Shown: piece by piece, positions 7,932 through 15,939 of the stretch
How positions within the stretch are numbered: the stretch's first letter is position 1
Layout of the letters: the number at the start of each line of letters is the position of its first letter
NCBI GenBank assembly: GCA_002491825.1
Contig: DKWR01000015.1
Coordinates: forward strand, 1 to 45,069
Length of the DNA: 45,069 bases
From: Ruminococcaceae bacterium UBA7147
Lineage (GTDB): Bacteria > Bacillota > Clostridia > Oscillospirales > Acutalibacteraceae
Reading direction: 5' to 3'
Notes under the pieces: model-generated
What the model was told of the DNA's origin: nothing
Seen by the model: the letters and a program-made list of their open reading frames with translations, nothing else
Database searches by the model: none
Made by a program: the position numbers and the translations under genes

Positions 7932-8124
7932 TGTGAGCACCACACTTACTGCCGTAGAACGGTTTGTTCAGCGTTGGATACATAGTTCCCGATGCAAATC
8001 CCTGCATCGGAGAGTAGGTAGGTGCGTTGTCGGGCTGAAACGGAACGTATGCCATTGCTTCAGAAGTCTTTTCTGGGAATCTTGAAAGTCCGTACTGTTC
8101 TTTTATAATTTCGGTCAATTCCAT
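7924..8124 (-). CDS. cotJA: CotJA spore coat associated protein
   Basis: 66 residues from the ATG at 8124, 7 bases after AAGGAG; another ATG at 8130 is too close to that site. The C-terminal half has the family pattern AYVPFQ, then YSPMQGFASGTMYPTLNKPF and a glycine-rich end. CotJA is needed for coat assembly of the CotJ set. First gene of the operon; its stop overlaps the cotJB start. Confidence 0.88.
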   Translation of the reverse strand: MELTEIIKEQYGLSRFPEKTSEAMAYVPFQPDNAPTYSPMQGFASGTMYPTLNKPFYGSKCGAHSD

Positions 8125-8189
8125 TTCCATTCTCCTTCTTTGTAATTTCGAGTGTAATACCCATTTCAAGGTCGGTATTATCTCGTTAC

Positions 8190-8218
8190 ATAATATGCAG
8201 TACGGACTTTCTTGTTAT
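8190..8218 (-). promoter_or_regulatory. Possible SigE-type promoter of the cotJ operon
   Basis: CATATTAT (8197-8190) with ATA 18 bases upstream resembles mother-cell SigE promoters, which drive cotJ in Bacillus. Matching is loose and the element lies at the stop of the upstream gene. Confidence 0.35.
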
Positions 8219-8922
8219 TAAGAATTAATTTGAAATTCAGGCAGATACCATTTCAGTGCCTGCTCTGCACGTGCACCGTTTTTGCAAAGATAATTTATTC
8301 CGTTAATGCTCGCGCCTACGCATTGACTGCTTTCGTCATAGCTCTTTGAAAAGCAATCCCAAGGGGACGCAACCGACGTTATGTACTCACAGCCCTCACT
8401 ATCAAGCGTATATCCGCAGGAGCTTTGAGAATAGGGGATAAAGAATTTTTCGTTATGTACAGTCAGGGATTTCCTCTGCGTTGAATTTACAATGCTCTCA
8501 ACCTTTAAATAATATTCTTTATCAGAATTATCAAGCGTATCTTTCGATAAATAAACGTCTTTATTTTCCAAATCAAAATAATCGGGATTTACCTCGTAGT
8601 CGGTATTGATTAGAATTGCAATTGCCTTTATCGCTTCATCGCTGAAATTTTCATTGCAAAGTGCTGCTGTCAGCCCGACGAGTATTTCATTATTATCACT
8701 GCTTTTTGTGTCAATGTTTGTTTTGCCGGTACTGCTTGTCAGTCTGTTTTTGCTTTTGTCGGTGTCGCTTGAACACATAACCGCTGTAAAAGGCAACAGT
8801 GCCATTAATACAAGCAACAGGGAACAGGCAAGAATTTTCTTTCCGATACTAATCGCCTCTTTATTTCGCACAGAAAAATTTATTATAATATACGTAAATT
8901 GTGTTTTATTTTTTCTTGACAT
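8218..8922 (-). CDS. Degenerate SpoIID/LytB-domain membrane protein
   Basis: 234 residues from the ATG at 8922; the start is uncertain because the ribosome site is weak and the membrane segment begins only near residue 30. One transmembrane segment (ACSLLLVLMALLPFTAVM) is followed by a low-complexity linker. Then ILVGLTAALCNENFSDEAIK lines up with the SpoIID stretch LVGVVAAEMP..FEPEALKA, with Leu in place of the catalytic Glu. Later IPYSQSSCGYT and the end GASINGINYLCKNGARAEQALKWYLP match the SpoIID end GVSQYGANAMAKEGKSYEEILKHYYP without its core residues. SpoIID cuts glycan strands during engulfment; this paralogue looks inactive and may be a structural or binding version. Confidence 0.6.
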   Translation of the reverse strand: MSRKNKTQFTYIIINFSVRNKEAISIGKKILACSLLLVLMALLPFTAVMCSSDTDKSKNRLTSSTGKTNIDTKSSDNNEILVGLTAALCNENFSDEAIKAIAILINTDYEVNPDYFDLENKDVYLSKDTLDNSDKEYYLKVESIVNSTQRKSLTVHNEKFFIPYSQSSCGYTLDSEGCEYITSVASPWDCFSKSYDESSQCVGASINGINYLCKNGARAEQALKWYLPEFQINS

Positions 8923-8944
8923 AATGATATATTTGTCTTAAAAT
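8916..8944 (+). promoter_or_regulatory. SigA-type promoter of the 9004 membrane protein
   Basis: TTGACA at 8916-8921, 17-bp spacer, TAAAAT at 8939-8944, pointing at the ATG at 9004. It overlaps the start of the divergent SpoIID-like gene. Confidence 0.75.
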
Positions 8945-9003
8945 AATATATGTTCACAATAAAATTAAAATAACTTTAGTGTATATAGAAACGGAGCAAT
9001 TAT

Positions 9004-10305
9004 ATGAAGGTAAAATATTCGCTTATACCCTTTATTCTCGCAACAATTGCAACTGTCGGACTTAAGCTTATGAGCATTTTCGGTCTTGACGGCAGCGGAA
9101 TGTTCCTCGGAATGAATAAAATGGGAATTACATATGCAGTTATCGGTGTTACACTTGCACTCTTTCTGGTGTGTGTAATTATCAATATTCTTGACAGAAA
9201 GACAGCGCCTGTTTATCCTGTGAAAAAGAATTTTGTTGCAGGCGCCTTTGCAGTTCTTGCCGGTATTTCGGTTGCGGCGTCATCAATAACAACTATGTTA
9301 AACACCACAAACGACTCGGAATACTACCTGATGACGGTAGTCTGTGCGGCGTTTTCAGTTCCTGCCGCTATTGCGCTTATCCTTATGTCAAAGGTGCATT
9401 TTACAGGCAAATCAACTGTGTCGGGTGTGTCAATGCTCTTTATTTTCCCGGCATTATGGGGCTGTGCAGAGCTTGTTTCCGAGTTCCTCGTTGCAACCAA
9501 GGTGTCAATTTCGGCAAGCGATATGACTCCGCATTTCTGTTATATCTTTATTACACTTTATTACTTCTCGCATTCTATGATTGTATCAAGAATAAAGGGC
9601 AGAAATCCCGTTAAAGCCTGCTTTATCTACGGACTTCCCGCCGTGGCAATCTCGCTTTCATACGGACTTTATGTAATTTTTACTGCTATGATTGAGAGTA
9701 CTCTTGCTTCGCAGGGACTCTTTGGCGCAGAGCTGATTGTTTTCTCAATCTACGCTCTCTCGTTCATTGTTGAAATGGCTTTCAATTCCTACACAAAGGA
9801 CGAAATTGAAATCATAGACGGTATGCCTGATGAAGACACCTATGAAAACAGCTACGTTAAATCGGGTGGCTACGATGAGCTTGTTTTTGCAGAAAAGAAG
9901 GATTACGAAAATAATGAGAAAACCGAAACTGAAGATGATGTTCACAAAGTAACAGAATTTGATGATTTCATAATCGGATATGGATCCGGAGAAGACAAAG
10001 AGCCTATTCCGTATCTCACAAAAAAGGAAATGAAAAAGGCAACATCTTCAAGACTTGTATTCTACAATGACAATTCCGAAGAAAAATCAGAGCCTGTTGC
10101 CGAGCAGACAGCTCCTGCTGAAATCGAAGAAATTGAAGCAGAAGAGCCGGTAGTGGTTGAGAAAACACAGCCAAAGGCAGAAAAGCCTGTCGAGGTTAAG
10201 AAACCCGAGCCTAAACCTGTTTCGAAACCTGCTCCGAAGAAAGAGCCTGAAAAGAAGTTAAGCGACATTGACCTGCTTTTACGGGAGCTTGACAGTAAAA
10301 AATAA
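9004..10305 (+). CDS. Multi-pass membrane protein with long charged C-terminal tail
   Basis: 433 residues; I do not recognise a named family. Seven or eight hydrophobic segments fill residues ~1-260 (for example LIPFILATIATVGLKLMSIFG and LIVFSIYALSFIVEMAF). The remaining ~170 residues are hydrophilic: an acidic part rich in Asp/Glu, then Pro/Lys/Glu repeats (EKPVEVKKPEPKPVSKPAPK), ending in a short predicted helix SDIDLLLRELDSKK. The tail looks like a flexible cytoplasmic arm carrying a terminal docking helix. It has its own promoter and stands alone before the thrS leader. Confidence 0.75.
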   Translation: MKVKYSLIPFILATIATVGLKLMSIFGLDGSGMFLGMNKMGITYAVIGVTLALFLVCVIINILDRKTAPVYPVKKNFVAGAFAVLAGISVAASSITTMLNTTNDSEYYLMTVVCAAFSVPAAIALILMSKVHFTGKSTVSGVSMLFIFPALWGCAELVSEFLVATKVSISASDMTPHFCYIFITLYYFSHSMIVSRIKGRNPVKACFIYGLPAVAISLSYGLYVIFTAMIESTLASQGLFGAELIVFSIYALSFIVEMAFNSYTKDEIEIIDGMPDEDTYENSYVKSGGYDELVFAEKKDYENNEKTETEDDVHKVTEFDDFIIGYGSGEDKEPIPYLTKKEMKKATSSRLVFYNDNSEEKSEPVAEQTAPAEIEEIEAEEPVVVEKTQPKAEKPVEVKKPEPKPVSKPAPKKEPEKKLSDIDLLLRELDSKK

Positions 10306-10308
10306 TTG

Positions 10309-10337
10309 TTGACATTACGATTTTTCGGTGCTATTAT
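10309..10337 (+). promoter_or_regulatory. Promoter of the thrS T-box leader
   Basis: TTGACA at 10309-10314, 17-bp spacer, TATTAT at 10332-10337, starting right after the previous gene's stop. Confidence 0.85.
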
Positions 10338-10349
10338 AAATTTAAATAG

Positions 10350-10576
10350 TAATTGATGATAAGGACACGGTCTGTAAATCGCCATTTTCAGAGAGCGGAT
10401 TGTATGCTGAAAAATCCGTATTTGGTCTTACATTCTACCACCTTTGAGACTGCACAGGAAATGGTGCGGCGTATAACTGCGTTAAAGTTTTTGAGGGCAA
10501 TTTTATTGCCAAATGCGGGTGGAACCACGAGTAACTTCGTCCCAATATTCCTTTTTGGAATATTGGGATTTTTTAA
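10350..10576 (+). promoter_or_regulatory. T-box riboswitch controlling thrS
   Basis: The T-box sequence GGGTGGAACCACG is at 10517-10529, directly followed by an antiterminator-competing terminator. Upstream is a long stem-I-like region. A plausible threonine specifier codon ACC lies at 10437-10439, followed by A. Uncharged tRNA-Thr would bind the specifier and the T-box bulge and prevent termination. The specifier assignment is inference; the T-box itself is clear. Confidence 0.92.
10541..10574 (+). terminator. Regulated terminator of the T-box leader
   Basis: CCCAATATTCC (10541-10551) pairs perfectly with GGAATATTGGG (10557-10567), followed by ATTTTTT. Confidence 0.93.
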
Positions 10577-10914
10577 TTAATTCGGAATGCGTAATTTGAA
10601 ATGCGTAATTAATGGTCGCTACACTCCGAATTTATATTGTTGCGTGCTGTATGAAACGGTTTGTTTGATAAACAGATTTTGATGTATAGGTGATGTTTAT
10701 TTTTTTAGTGTAGGGAACAGTCTTGACTGTTCCGCAGGATTACAGCTAATTTATGGGTGTTCGGAACGGTCAAGATCGTTCCTGCATTAGTAAAAAACAC
10801 TAAAAATCTATTCCAGCGGCAAAGCCGAATATAAATTAATTCGGGCATTAAACTTTTGAATTATTACAACCTATCCACTCTACTGTAATTCCGAATTACG
10901 CATTCCGAATTAAA
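10577..10914. repeat. MITE-like element, 338 bp with 20-bp terminal inverted repeats
   Basis: TTAATTCGGAATGCGTAATT at 10577-10596 is repeated in perfect inverse form at 10895-10914. No coding frame lies inside. Two internal hairpins are present: GGAACAGTC/GACTGTTCC at 10714-10733 and GGAACGGTC/GATCGTTCC at 10763-10782. It fills most of the gap between the T-box terminator and thrS; 10915-11006 is AT-rich leader with the ribosome site. Confidence 0.75.
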
Positions 10915-11006
10915 TTTTCGTATTTATTAATAACTTTCTAAATTAATAAATTCACATAGTATAAAAAATATTAATTTATAAATATTTATAGATAAGGAGA
11001 ATAACA

Positions 11007-12950
11007 ATGATTAAGATTGAACTTAAAGGCGGAGTAGTCAAGGAATTTGACAGCAATATTACTCCTGCTGAAATTGCAAAATCAATCGGCGCAGGACTTT
11101 ACAAATCAGTCTGCTGTGCAAGAGTTGACGGTGAGGTAGTAGATTTACGCACCGAGCTTACAGACGACTGCAAGCTTGAGCTTCTCACATTTGACGACCC
11201 CGACGGTAAAAAGGCTTTCTGGCACACGGCTTCTCACGTGCTTGCACAGGCTGTGAAAAGACTTTATCCGAGTGCAAAGTGTGCAATCGGCCCTGCAATT
11301 GACAGCGGATTCTACTATGACTTTGATGTTGAAAAGCCGTTTTCTGCCGAAGACCTTGAAAAAATCAAGACTGAAATGAAGAAAATCGTTAAGTCGGGCG
11401 TTGAGCTTGAACGCTTTGAGCTTTCTCCTGAGGATGCCGTTGCAAAGCTTGAAGAAATGAATGAGCCTTACAAGGCAGAACTTGCAAAGGAGCACTCGGA
11501 TAAGGGCGAAAACATTACATTCTATAAGCAGGACGACTTCACAGACCTCTGTGCAGGTCCTCACCTTATGAACGTTTCCGTAATCAAGGCGATTGAGCTT
11601 ACAAACTGCACAGGCGCATACTGGAGAGGTGACGCTAACAACGCACAGCTTTGCCGAGTTTACGGCGTTGCATTCCCGAAGGCTTCAATGCTCGAGGAGC
11701 ACCTCAAAATGCTTGCCGAGGCAAAGAGCCGTGATCACAACAAGCTCGGACGTGAGCTTGAGCTTTTCACAACTTCAGAGGTAATCGGACAGGGACTTCC
11801 CATCCTTCTCCCGAAGGGCGCAAGAATCCTCCAGCTTTTACAGCGTTTTGTTGAGGACGAGGAGCAGAAGAGGGGCTGGCAGCTCACAAAAACTCCGTAT
11901 ATGGCAAAGAGCGACCTCTACAAAATCAGCGGACACTGGGATCACTATCAGGACGGTATGTTCGTTCTCGGCGATCCCGAAAAGGACGACGAGGTTTTTG
12001 CACTTCGCCCGATGACCTGCCCATTCCAGTATCAGGCTTATCTTAACCGTCAGCGTTCCTACCGTGACCTTCCGCTCCGCTACAACGAAACCTCAACGCT
12101 TTTCCGTAACGAGGCAAGCGGTGAGATGCACGGACTTATCAGAGTAAGACAGTTCACACTTTCCGAAGGACACCTTATGTGTACTCCCGAACAGCTTGAG
12201 GATGAGTTCAGAAGCTGTCTGGAGCTTGCAATCTATATGCTTAAAACTCTCGGACTTTATGACGATGTGTCATACCGTTTCTCAAAGTGGGATCCCAACG
12301 ATACAGAAAAGTACATCGGTACAGCCGAACAGTGGGACGAAGCACAGAATATGATGCAGAAGATTCTCGACCACCTCGAAATTCCTTACGTTGAGGGAAT
12401 CGGTGAAGCCGCTTTCTACGGACCAAAGCTCGACATTCAGATTAAGAATGTTTACGGCAAGGAAGATACGCTCATCACAATTCAGATTGACCAGATGCTC
12501 GCAGAGAAATTCGGTATGGAGTACGTTGACAAAGACGGCACAAAGAAGATTCCCTGCATTATCCACAGAAGCTCGCTCGGCTGCTACGAGAGAACTCTTG
12601 CACTCCTAATTGAAAAGTACGCAGGTGCGTTCCCAATGTGGCTTGCACCCGTTCAGGTAAAGCTGCTCGCTGTTGCTGACAGACACCTTGACTACGTTTA
12701 TGAAATTAAAAAAGCTCTTGAAGAAAAGGGTATGCGTGTTGAGGTTGACGGCAGAAGCGAGAAAATCGGCTACAAAATCCGTGAAGCACAGCTTGAAAAG
12801 GTTCCTTATATGTTCATAATCGGCGATAAGGATATTGAGGCGCAGACTGTTTCCGTCCGTCACAGAAAAGAGGGCGACCTCGGTGCAATGAAGCTGGAGC
12901 AGTTTATCGAAATGGCTGTCGAAGAAATTGAAACAAAGGCTATAAAATAA
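11007..12950 (+). CDS. thrS: Threonyl-tRNA synthetase
   Basis: 647 residues, the usual length. It charges tRNA-Thr in the cytoplasm. Order of domains: TGS (residues 1-60), editing domain with HTASHVLAQ near 70 and CAGPHL near 185, class II catalytic core with MTCPFQYQAYLN and the motif 3 region HRSSLGCYERTLALL, then the anticodon-binding domain (FPMWLAPVQVKLL onward). AAGGAG precedes the ATG. Expression is under the T-box upstream. The 338-bp repeat element lies between leader terminator and coding start, making the 5' UTR long. Confidence 0.98.
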   Translation: MIKIELKGGVVKEFDSNITPAEIAKSIGAGLYKSVCCARVDGEVVDLRTELTDDCKLELLTFDDPDGKKAFWHTASHVLAQAVKRLYPSAKCAIGPAIDSGFYYDFDVEKPFSAEDLEKIKTEMKKIVKSGVELERFELSPEDAVAKLEEMNEPYKAELAKEHSDKGENITFYKQDDFTDLCAGPHLMNVSVIKAIELTNCTGAYWRGDANNAQLCRVYGVAFPKASMLEEHLKMLAEAKSRDHNKLGRELELFTTSEVIGQGLPILLPKGARILQLLQRFVEDEEQKRGWQLTKTPYMAKSDLYKISGHWDHYQDGMFVLGDPEKDDEVFALRPMTCPFQYQAYLNRQRSYRDLPLRYNETSTLFRNEASGEMHGLIRVRQFTLSEGHLMCTPEQLEDEFRSCLELAIYMLKTLGLYDDVSYRFSKWDPNDTEKYIGTAEQWDEAQNMMQKILDHLEIPYVEGIGEAAFYGPKLDIQIKNVYGKEDTLITIQIDQMLAEKFGMEYVDKDGTKKIPCIIHRSSLGCYERTLALLIEKYAGAFPMWLAPVQVKLLAVADRHLDYVYEIKKALEEKGMRVEVDGRSEKIGYKIREAQLEKVPYMFIIGDKDIEAQTVSVRHRKEGDLGAMKLEQFIEMAVEEIETKAIK

Positions 12951-12979
12951 TTTAATTCTTTTCGGAATTAAATCTTAAA

Positions 12980-13008
12980 ATCAAAACTCCGAGTTGCCGA
13001 GTTTTGAT
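12980..13008 (+). terminator. Hairpin after thrS, possible terminator
   Basis: ATCAAAACTC (12980-12989) pairs with GAGTTTTGAT (12999-13008). A second small hairpin (TTTAATTC/GAATTAAA, 12951-12972) precedes it. Neither has a clear T run, so termination is uncertain. Confidence 0.4.
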
Positions 13009-13050
13009 AATCTCCGACTTTTATAACGGATTAAAAAGAGCAGGTGAAAT

Positions 13051-13845
13051 ATGTCCTACGGACTTACACCGTATGATAAAAAACGCTACCGTGATTCCAA
13101 ACGGCGCAGACGTCAGGCGGCAAAAGCCGAAAAAACAGGCAGAATACTTCCGTTTTCAACTGCAAAACGGCGAATTGTTATCGCAGTAACAGTCGTCATT
13201 CTTGTAGCAGGATTGTCAGTCGGAGGTTACTTTGCCTACAATACTTTTGCCGATAAGGCAGAAACAAAATCGGCACAAAAGCTTGAACAGGAACAGAGTG
13301 AGGAGTTTTTGCGTGTGGTAAACACCGCCAATCCTATTCCTGCCGACTATGTGCCAAAGCTTAAAAGCTACGGCAATTTTAAGGTTAATTCTCTTGCGGA
13401 AAATAATCTTCAGAATTTCTGCGACAAAGCAAAGGAGTCGGGCGTTGAACTAAGGCTTGTTTCAGCTTACGTTTCCTTTGACGAGCAGGAAAAGCTATAC
13501 AATGAAAAGCTTTCCGAGTATCTCGCAAATCCCGAATATACCGAGGTGAGAGCACAGGCGGCGGCACAAAAGCTTGTGCCAAAGGGCGGATGCAGTGAAG
13601 CGCAGACGGGACTTCTTATCGGATTTGATGTGTCAAATAAAAAGACCTCGGCATTCATTGAGCGTGAATGTATCAACTTCGGCTTTGTTCAGCGGTACCC
13701 GAAGGATAAGGAAGATGTAACCAAGATTAGCGAAAACAAAACGTTCTATCGCTATGTCGGAATTGAAAACGCAAAGAAGATGCGTTCCTTTAATATGAGC
13801 CTTGAAGAATACTCGGATTATGTTTCTTTGCAAAAAAATCAGTAA
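13051..13845 (+). CDS. VanY-like D,D-carboxypeptidase fold protein lacking zinc ligands
   Basis: 264 residues: a basic cytoplasmic stretch (residues 1-41), one membrane segment (~42-62), then an extracellular VanY/D-Ala-D-Ala carboxypeptidase domain. Family landmarks are recognisable (LVSAYVSFDEQEKLY; CSEAQTGLLIGFD at 181-193; YRYVG at 233-237). The three metal ligands are not: the SxHxxGxAxD motif reads S182-E-A184-Q-T-G-L-L-I-G191, so His and Asp are Ala and Gly, and the His of the usual WHxRYVG is Phe232. Catalysis on peptidoglycan stem peptides is therefore unlikely. It may bind peptidoglycan or act as a structural partner. ATG follows AGGTGA. Confidence 0.85.
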   Translation: MSYGLTPYDKKRYRDSKRRRRQAAKAEKTGRILPFSTAKRRIVIAVTVVILVAGLSVGGYFAYNTFADKAETKSAQKLEQEQSEEFLRVVNTANPIPADYVPKLKSYGNFKVNSLAENNLQNFCDKAKESGVELRLVSAYVSFDEQEKLYNEKLSEYLANPEYTEVRAQAAAQKLVPKGGCSEAQTGLLIGFDVSNKKTSAFIERECINFGFVQRYPKDKEDVTKISENKTFYRYVGIENAKKMRSFNMSLEEYSDYVSLQKNQ

Positions 13846-13861
13846 TAAATTTAAAAAACAC

Positions 13862-13890
13862 TTGCAATTTGTAAAGTTGTGTAGTATAAT
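13862..13890 (+). promoter_or_regulatory. Promoter of rpmE
   Basis: TTGCAA at 13862-13867, 17-bp spacer, TATAAT at 13885-13890. Confidence 0.85.
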
Positions 13891-13928
13891 AACTCTGTTA
13901 ATTGTGCAAAGACAGGTAGGTGAAAATA

Positions 13929-14132
13929 ATGAAAGAGAATATCCATCCTAAGTATGAGCAGACAACAATTACTTGTGCTTGCGGTAATGTTATTGAAACA
14001 GGTTCAACAAAGAAGGACATTCGTGTTGAAGTTTGTTCAAAATGTCACCCCTTCTTCACAGGAAAGCAGAAATTAGTTGATACAGGCGGACGTGTTGACA
14101 GATTCAAAAAGCGTTTCGGCATGGATAAATAA
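13929..14132 (+). CDS. rpmE: Ribosomal protein L31, zinc-binding (C+) form
   Basis: 67 residues from the ATG at 13929; GTG at 13920 lies within the ribosome site. The cysteines of the zinc form are present in CACGN and CSKCHPF, with the family motif HPFFTGKQKLVDTGGRVDRF. L31 bridges the subunits of the ribosome. The C+ form is the zinc-replete version in Firmicutes. Confidence 0.97.
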   Translation: MKENIHPKYEQTTITCACGNVIETGSTKKDIRVEVCSKCHPFFTGKQKLVDTGGRVDRFKKRFGMDK

Positions 14133-14148
14133 TTTTTATGTAATTGTT

Positions 14149-14172
14149 AAGACGGCGCTTCGGCGTCGTCTT
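14149..14172 (+). terminator. Terminator after rpmE
   Basis: AAGACGGCGC and GCGTCGTCTT pair around a TTCG tetraloop, followed by a T-rich tail with interruptions. Confidence 0.75.
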
Positions 14173-14207
14173 ATTTGCTTTATTTCTATTTTTTATGAGG
14201 TATCATA

Positions 14208-14843
14208 ATGGCTAAAGACTACAAAACCGTTCAGAATGAAGCTCATTCCGAGTTCACTGAAAAGCGCTCACGCTTTATCGGTTACTGCAAGCCTGTTACA
14301 ACAGAGCAGGAGGCGGTTGATTTTATCAACTCAAAGCGCAGTGAGCACTGGAACGCTACGCATAATGTGTACGCCTATTCTTTGCGAGAGGGCAACATAA
14401 AACGCTACAGCGACGACGGTGAGCCTTCGGGTACAGCCGGAATGCCTGTGCTTGACGTAATCACGAAAAATGAAATATACGATGTCTGCATTGTTGTAAC
14501 CCGCTACTTCGGCGGAGTTCTGCTCGGTACAGGCGGTCTTGTACGAGCATATTCGCAGGGAGCAAAGGTTGCACTTGAAGCAGGAAACGTTGTGATGATG
14601 GAGAGCTGTCTTATGTGTCAGGCTCGTTGCAGTTACAACCAGTACGGCAAGGTTTCTTCGCTTATTATGGAAATCGGTGCAGAGGTTGACGATACCGTCT
14701 ATGAAGCCGACGTGATTATAAAATTTCACATAAAACCAGAGTTACTCGATAAGCTCAACAAACAGCTTGCAGACGCAACCTCGGGCGAGATTCAGGCTGT
14801 TTCGGACAGCGAAAAGTATTTTATGACCGATACCGAAAAATAA
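14208..14843 (+). CDS. yigZ: YigZ/IMPACT family protein
   Basis: 211 residues, the usual length. The IMPACT N-terminal domain shows FTEKRSRFIGYCKPV, the signature DDGEPSGTAGMP and VTRYFGGVLLGTGGLVRAYS; a DUF1949-type C-terminal domain follows (residues ~140-205). The bacterial family is of uncertain biochemical role; eukaryotic IMPACT modulates translation control, and the position among ribosomal genes fits a link to translation. Confidence 0.95.
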   Translation: MAKDYKTVQNEAHSEFTEKRSRFIGYCKPVTTEQEAVDFINSKRSEHWNATHNVYAYSLREGNIKRYSDDGEPSGTAGMPVLDVITKNEIYDVCIVVTRYFGGVLLGTGGLVRAYSQGAKVALEAGNVVMMESCLMCQARCSYNQYGKVSSLIMEIGAEVDDTVYEADVIIKFHIKPELLDKLNKQLADATSGEIQAVSDSEKYFMTDTEK

Positions 14844-14854
14844 GGAAAAAATTG

Positions 14855-14883
14855 TTGACAATACATTTTCTTTGTGGTATAGT
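14855..14883 (+). promoter_or_regulatory. Promoter of the rplU-prp-rpmA operon
   Basis: TTGACA at 14855-14860, 17-bp spacer, TATAGT at 14878-14883. Confidence 0.88.
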
Positions 14884-14962
14884 ATATAAGCCGCATATTG
14901 TGGGTTATAAGTGAGTTTCTCCACCCACGGATAGCGAGTCTAATGTAAAGGATGGTACTAAA
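14884..14962 (+). promoter_or_regulatory. Structured leader of rplU, possible L21 autoregulatory leader
   Basis: The ~75-base leader contains a GTGGGT/ACCCAC hairpin (14900-14928). Firmicute rplU genes commonly carry an L21-type leader. I could not check the consensus, so this rests on position and the hairpin. Confidence 0.4.
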
Positions 14963-15271
14963 ATGTACGCAGTTATTCAGACAGGCGGTAAGCAGTACAA
15001 GGTAACAAACGACGAAGTTATCTTTGTTGAAAAGCTTAACGCTGAAGCAGCTGACACAGTAACATTCGACGTTGTAGCCGTTGGCACAGACGACGGTATT
15101 AAGGTTGGCACTCCTTTTGTTGAGGGTGCAAAGGTTACTGCTGAAGTATTAAAGAACGGTAAGGGCAAGAAAATCAGAGTTGCTACTTACAAGCCCAAAA
15201 AAGGCGAGAAGAGAACAATGGGTCACAGACAGCCTTACACACAGGTTAAGATTACTTCAATTGAAGCCTGA
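14963..15271 (+). CDS. rplU: Ribosomal protein L21
   Basis: 102 residues with MYAVIQTGGKQYKVTNDEVIFVEKL at the start and KKRGEKRTMGHRQPYTQ-type sequence at the end (here KPKKGEKRTMGHRQPYTQVK). A 50S protein next to L20 and 23S rRNA. First gene of rplU-prp-rpmA; 2 bases separate it from prp. Confidence 0.98.
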   Translation: MYAVIQTGGKQYKVTNDEVIFVEKLNAEAADTVTFDVVAVGTDDGIKVGTPFVEGAKVTAEVLKNGKGKKIRVATYKPKKGEKRTMGHRQPYTQVKITSIEA

Positions 15272-15273
15272 GT

Positions 15274-15591
15274 ATGATTACGGTAACTTTTAACTGTTCG
15301 GATAATTTAATCTGCGGTTTCACAATATCCGGTCATTCGGGATTTTCCGAAGAAGGCAGTGATATTGTATGTGCGGCAGTCAGTTCTGCGGCATATATGA
15401 CGGCAAACACAATTACCGAAATTCTGCATATTGACGCAGACGTTACCGAAAATGACGGATTTATGAATTTAAGTCTGTCAAAGAGCGAGGCCGAAAAATC
15501 AGCCGTTGTTTTAGACGGATTAAGGCTTCATTTAACTGCTCTTTCAGAGCAATACACAAAGTATATTAAAGTGAAAATTTCGGAGGTGTAA
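15274..15591 (+). CDS. prp: Ribosomal-processing cysteine protease Prp
   Basis: 105 residues. Prp removes the N-terminal extension of L27 in Firmicutes. The catalytic pair is visible: His21 in GHSGFSEEGSD and Cys33 in IVCAAVS. It lies between rplU and rpmA as is standard, and the L27 product here has the extension, so the system is coherent. Confidence 0.96.
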   Translation: MITVTFNCSDNLICGFTISGHSGFSEEGSDIVCAAVSSAAYMTANTITEILHIDADVTENDGFMNLSLSKSEAEKSAVVLDGLRLHLTALSEQYTKYIKVKISEV

Positions 15592-15595
15592 GGTA

Positions 15596-15880
15596 ATGCT
15601 TAAAATAAACATTCAGTTATTCGCTCACAAAAAAGGTATGGGTTCTACAAAGAACGGCCGTGACAGTGAATCAAAGCGTCTTGGCGTTAAGCGTGCAGAC
15701 GGACAGAAGGTTCTCGCAGGCAATATCCTCGTAAAGCAGAGAGGCACACATATTCATCCCGGTGAAAATGTAGGCATCGGCTCTGACGACACACTGTTTG
15801 CAAAGATTGACGGTGTAGTAAGATTTGAGCGTGTTGGCAAAGACAGAAAGCGTGCAAGCGTTTACCCTGTTGAGCAGTAA
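15596..15880 (+). CDS. rpmA: Ribosomal protein L27 with Prp-cleaved extension
   Basis: 94 residues. It begins MLKINIQLFAHKKGMGSTKNG: the extension ending in QLFA is the known Prp site, and mature L27 would start at HKKG. Mature L27 reaches into the peptidyl transferase centre. Stop is followed by a good terminator. Confidence 0.98.
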   Translation: MLKINIQLFAHKKGMGSTKNGRDSESKRLGVKRADGQKVLAGNILVKQRGTHIHPGENVGIGSDDTLFAKIDGVVRFERVGKDRKRASVYPVEQ

Positions 15881-15894
15881 GCATAAATCATTTG

Positions 15895-15919
15895 AGGGTG
15901 GATTTTATCCACCCTTTTT
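15895..15919 (+). terminator. Terminator after rpmA
   Basis: AGGGTGG (15895-15901) pairs with CCACCCT (15909-15915), followed by TTTT. Confidence 0.85.
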
Positions 15920-15939
15920 GTTTATACTAATAATAGTGT

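Noticed and set aside
8871..8922. Alternative GTG start at 8871 for the SpoIID-like gene
   Set aside because: It leaves a signal segment too, but no ribosome site supports it better than the ATG at 8922; kept as uncertain.
10353..10580. 75-codon frame across the thrS leader
   Set aside because: Lies entirely within the T-box riboswitch and its terminator.
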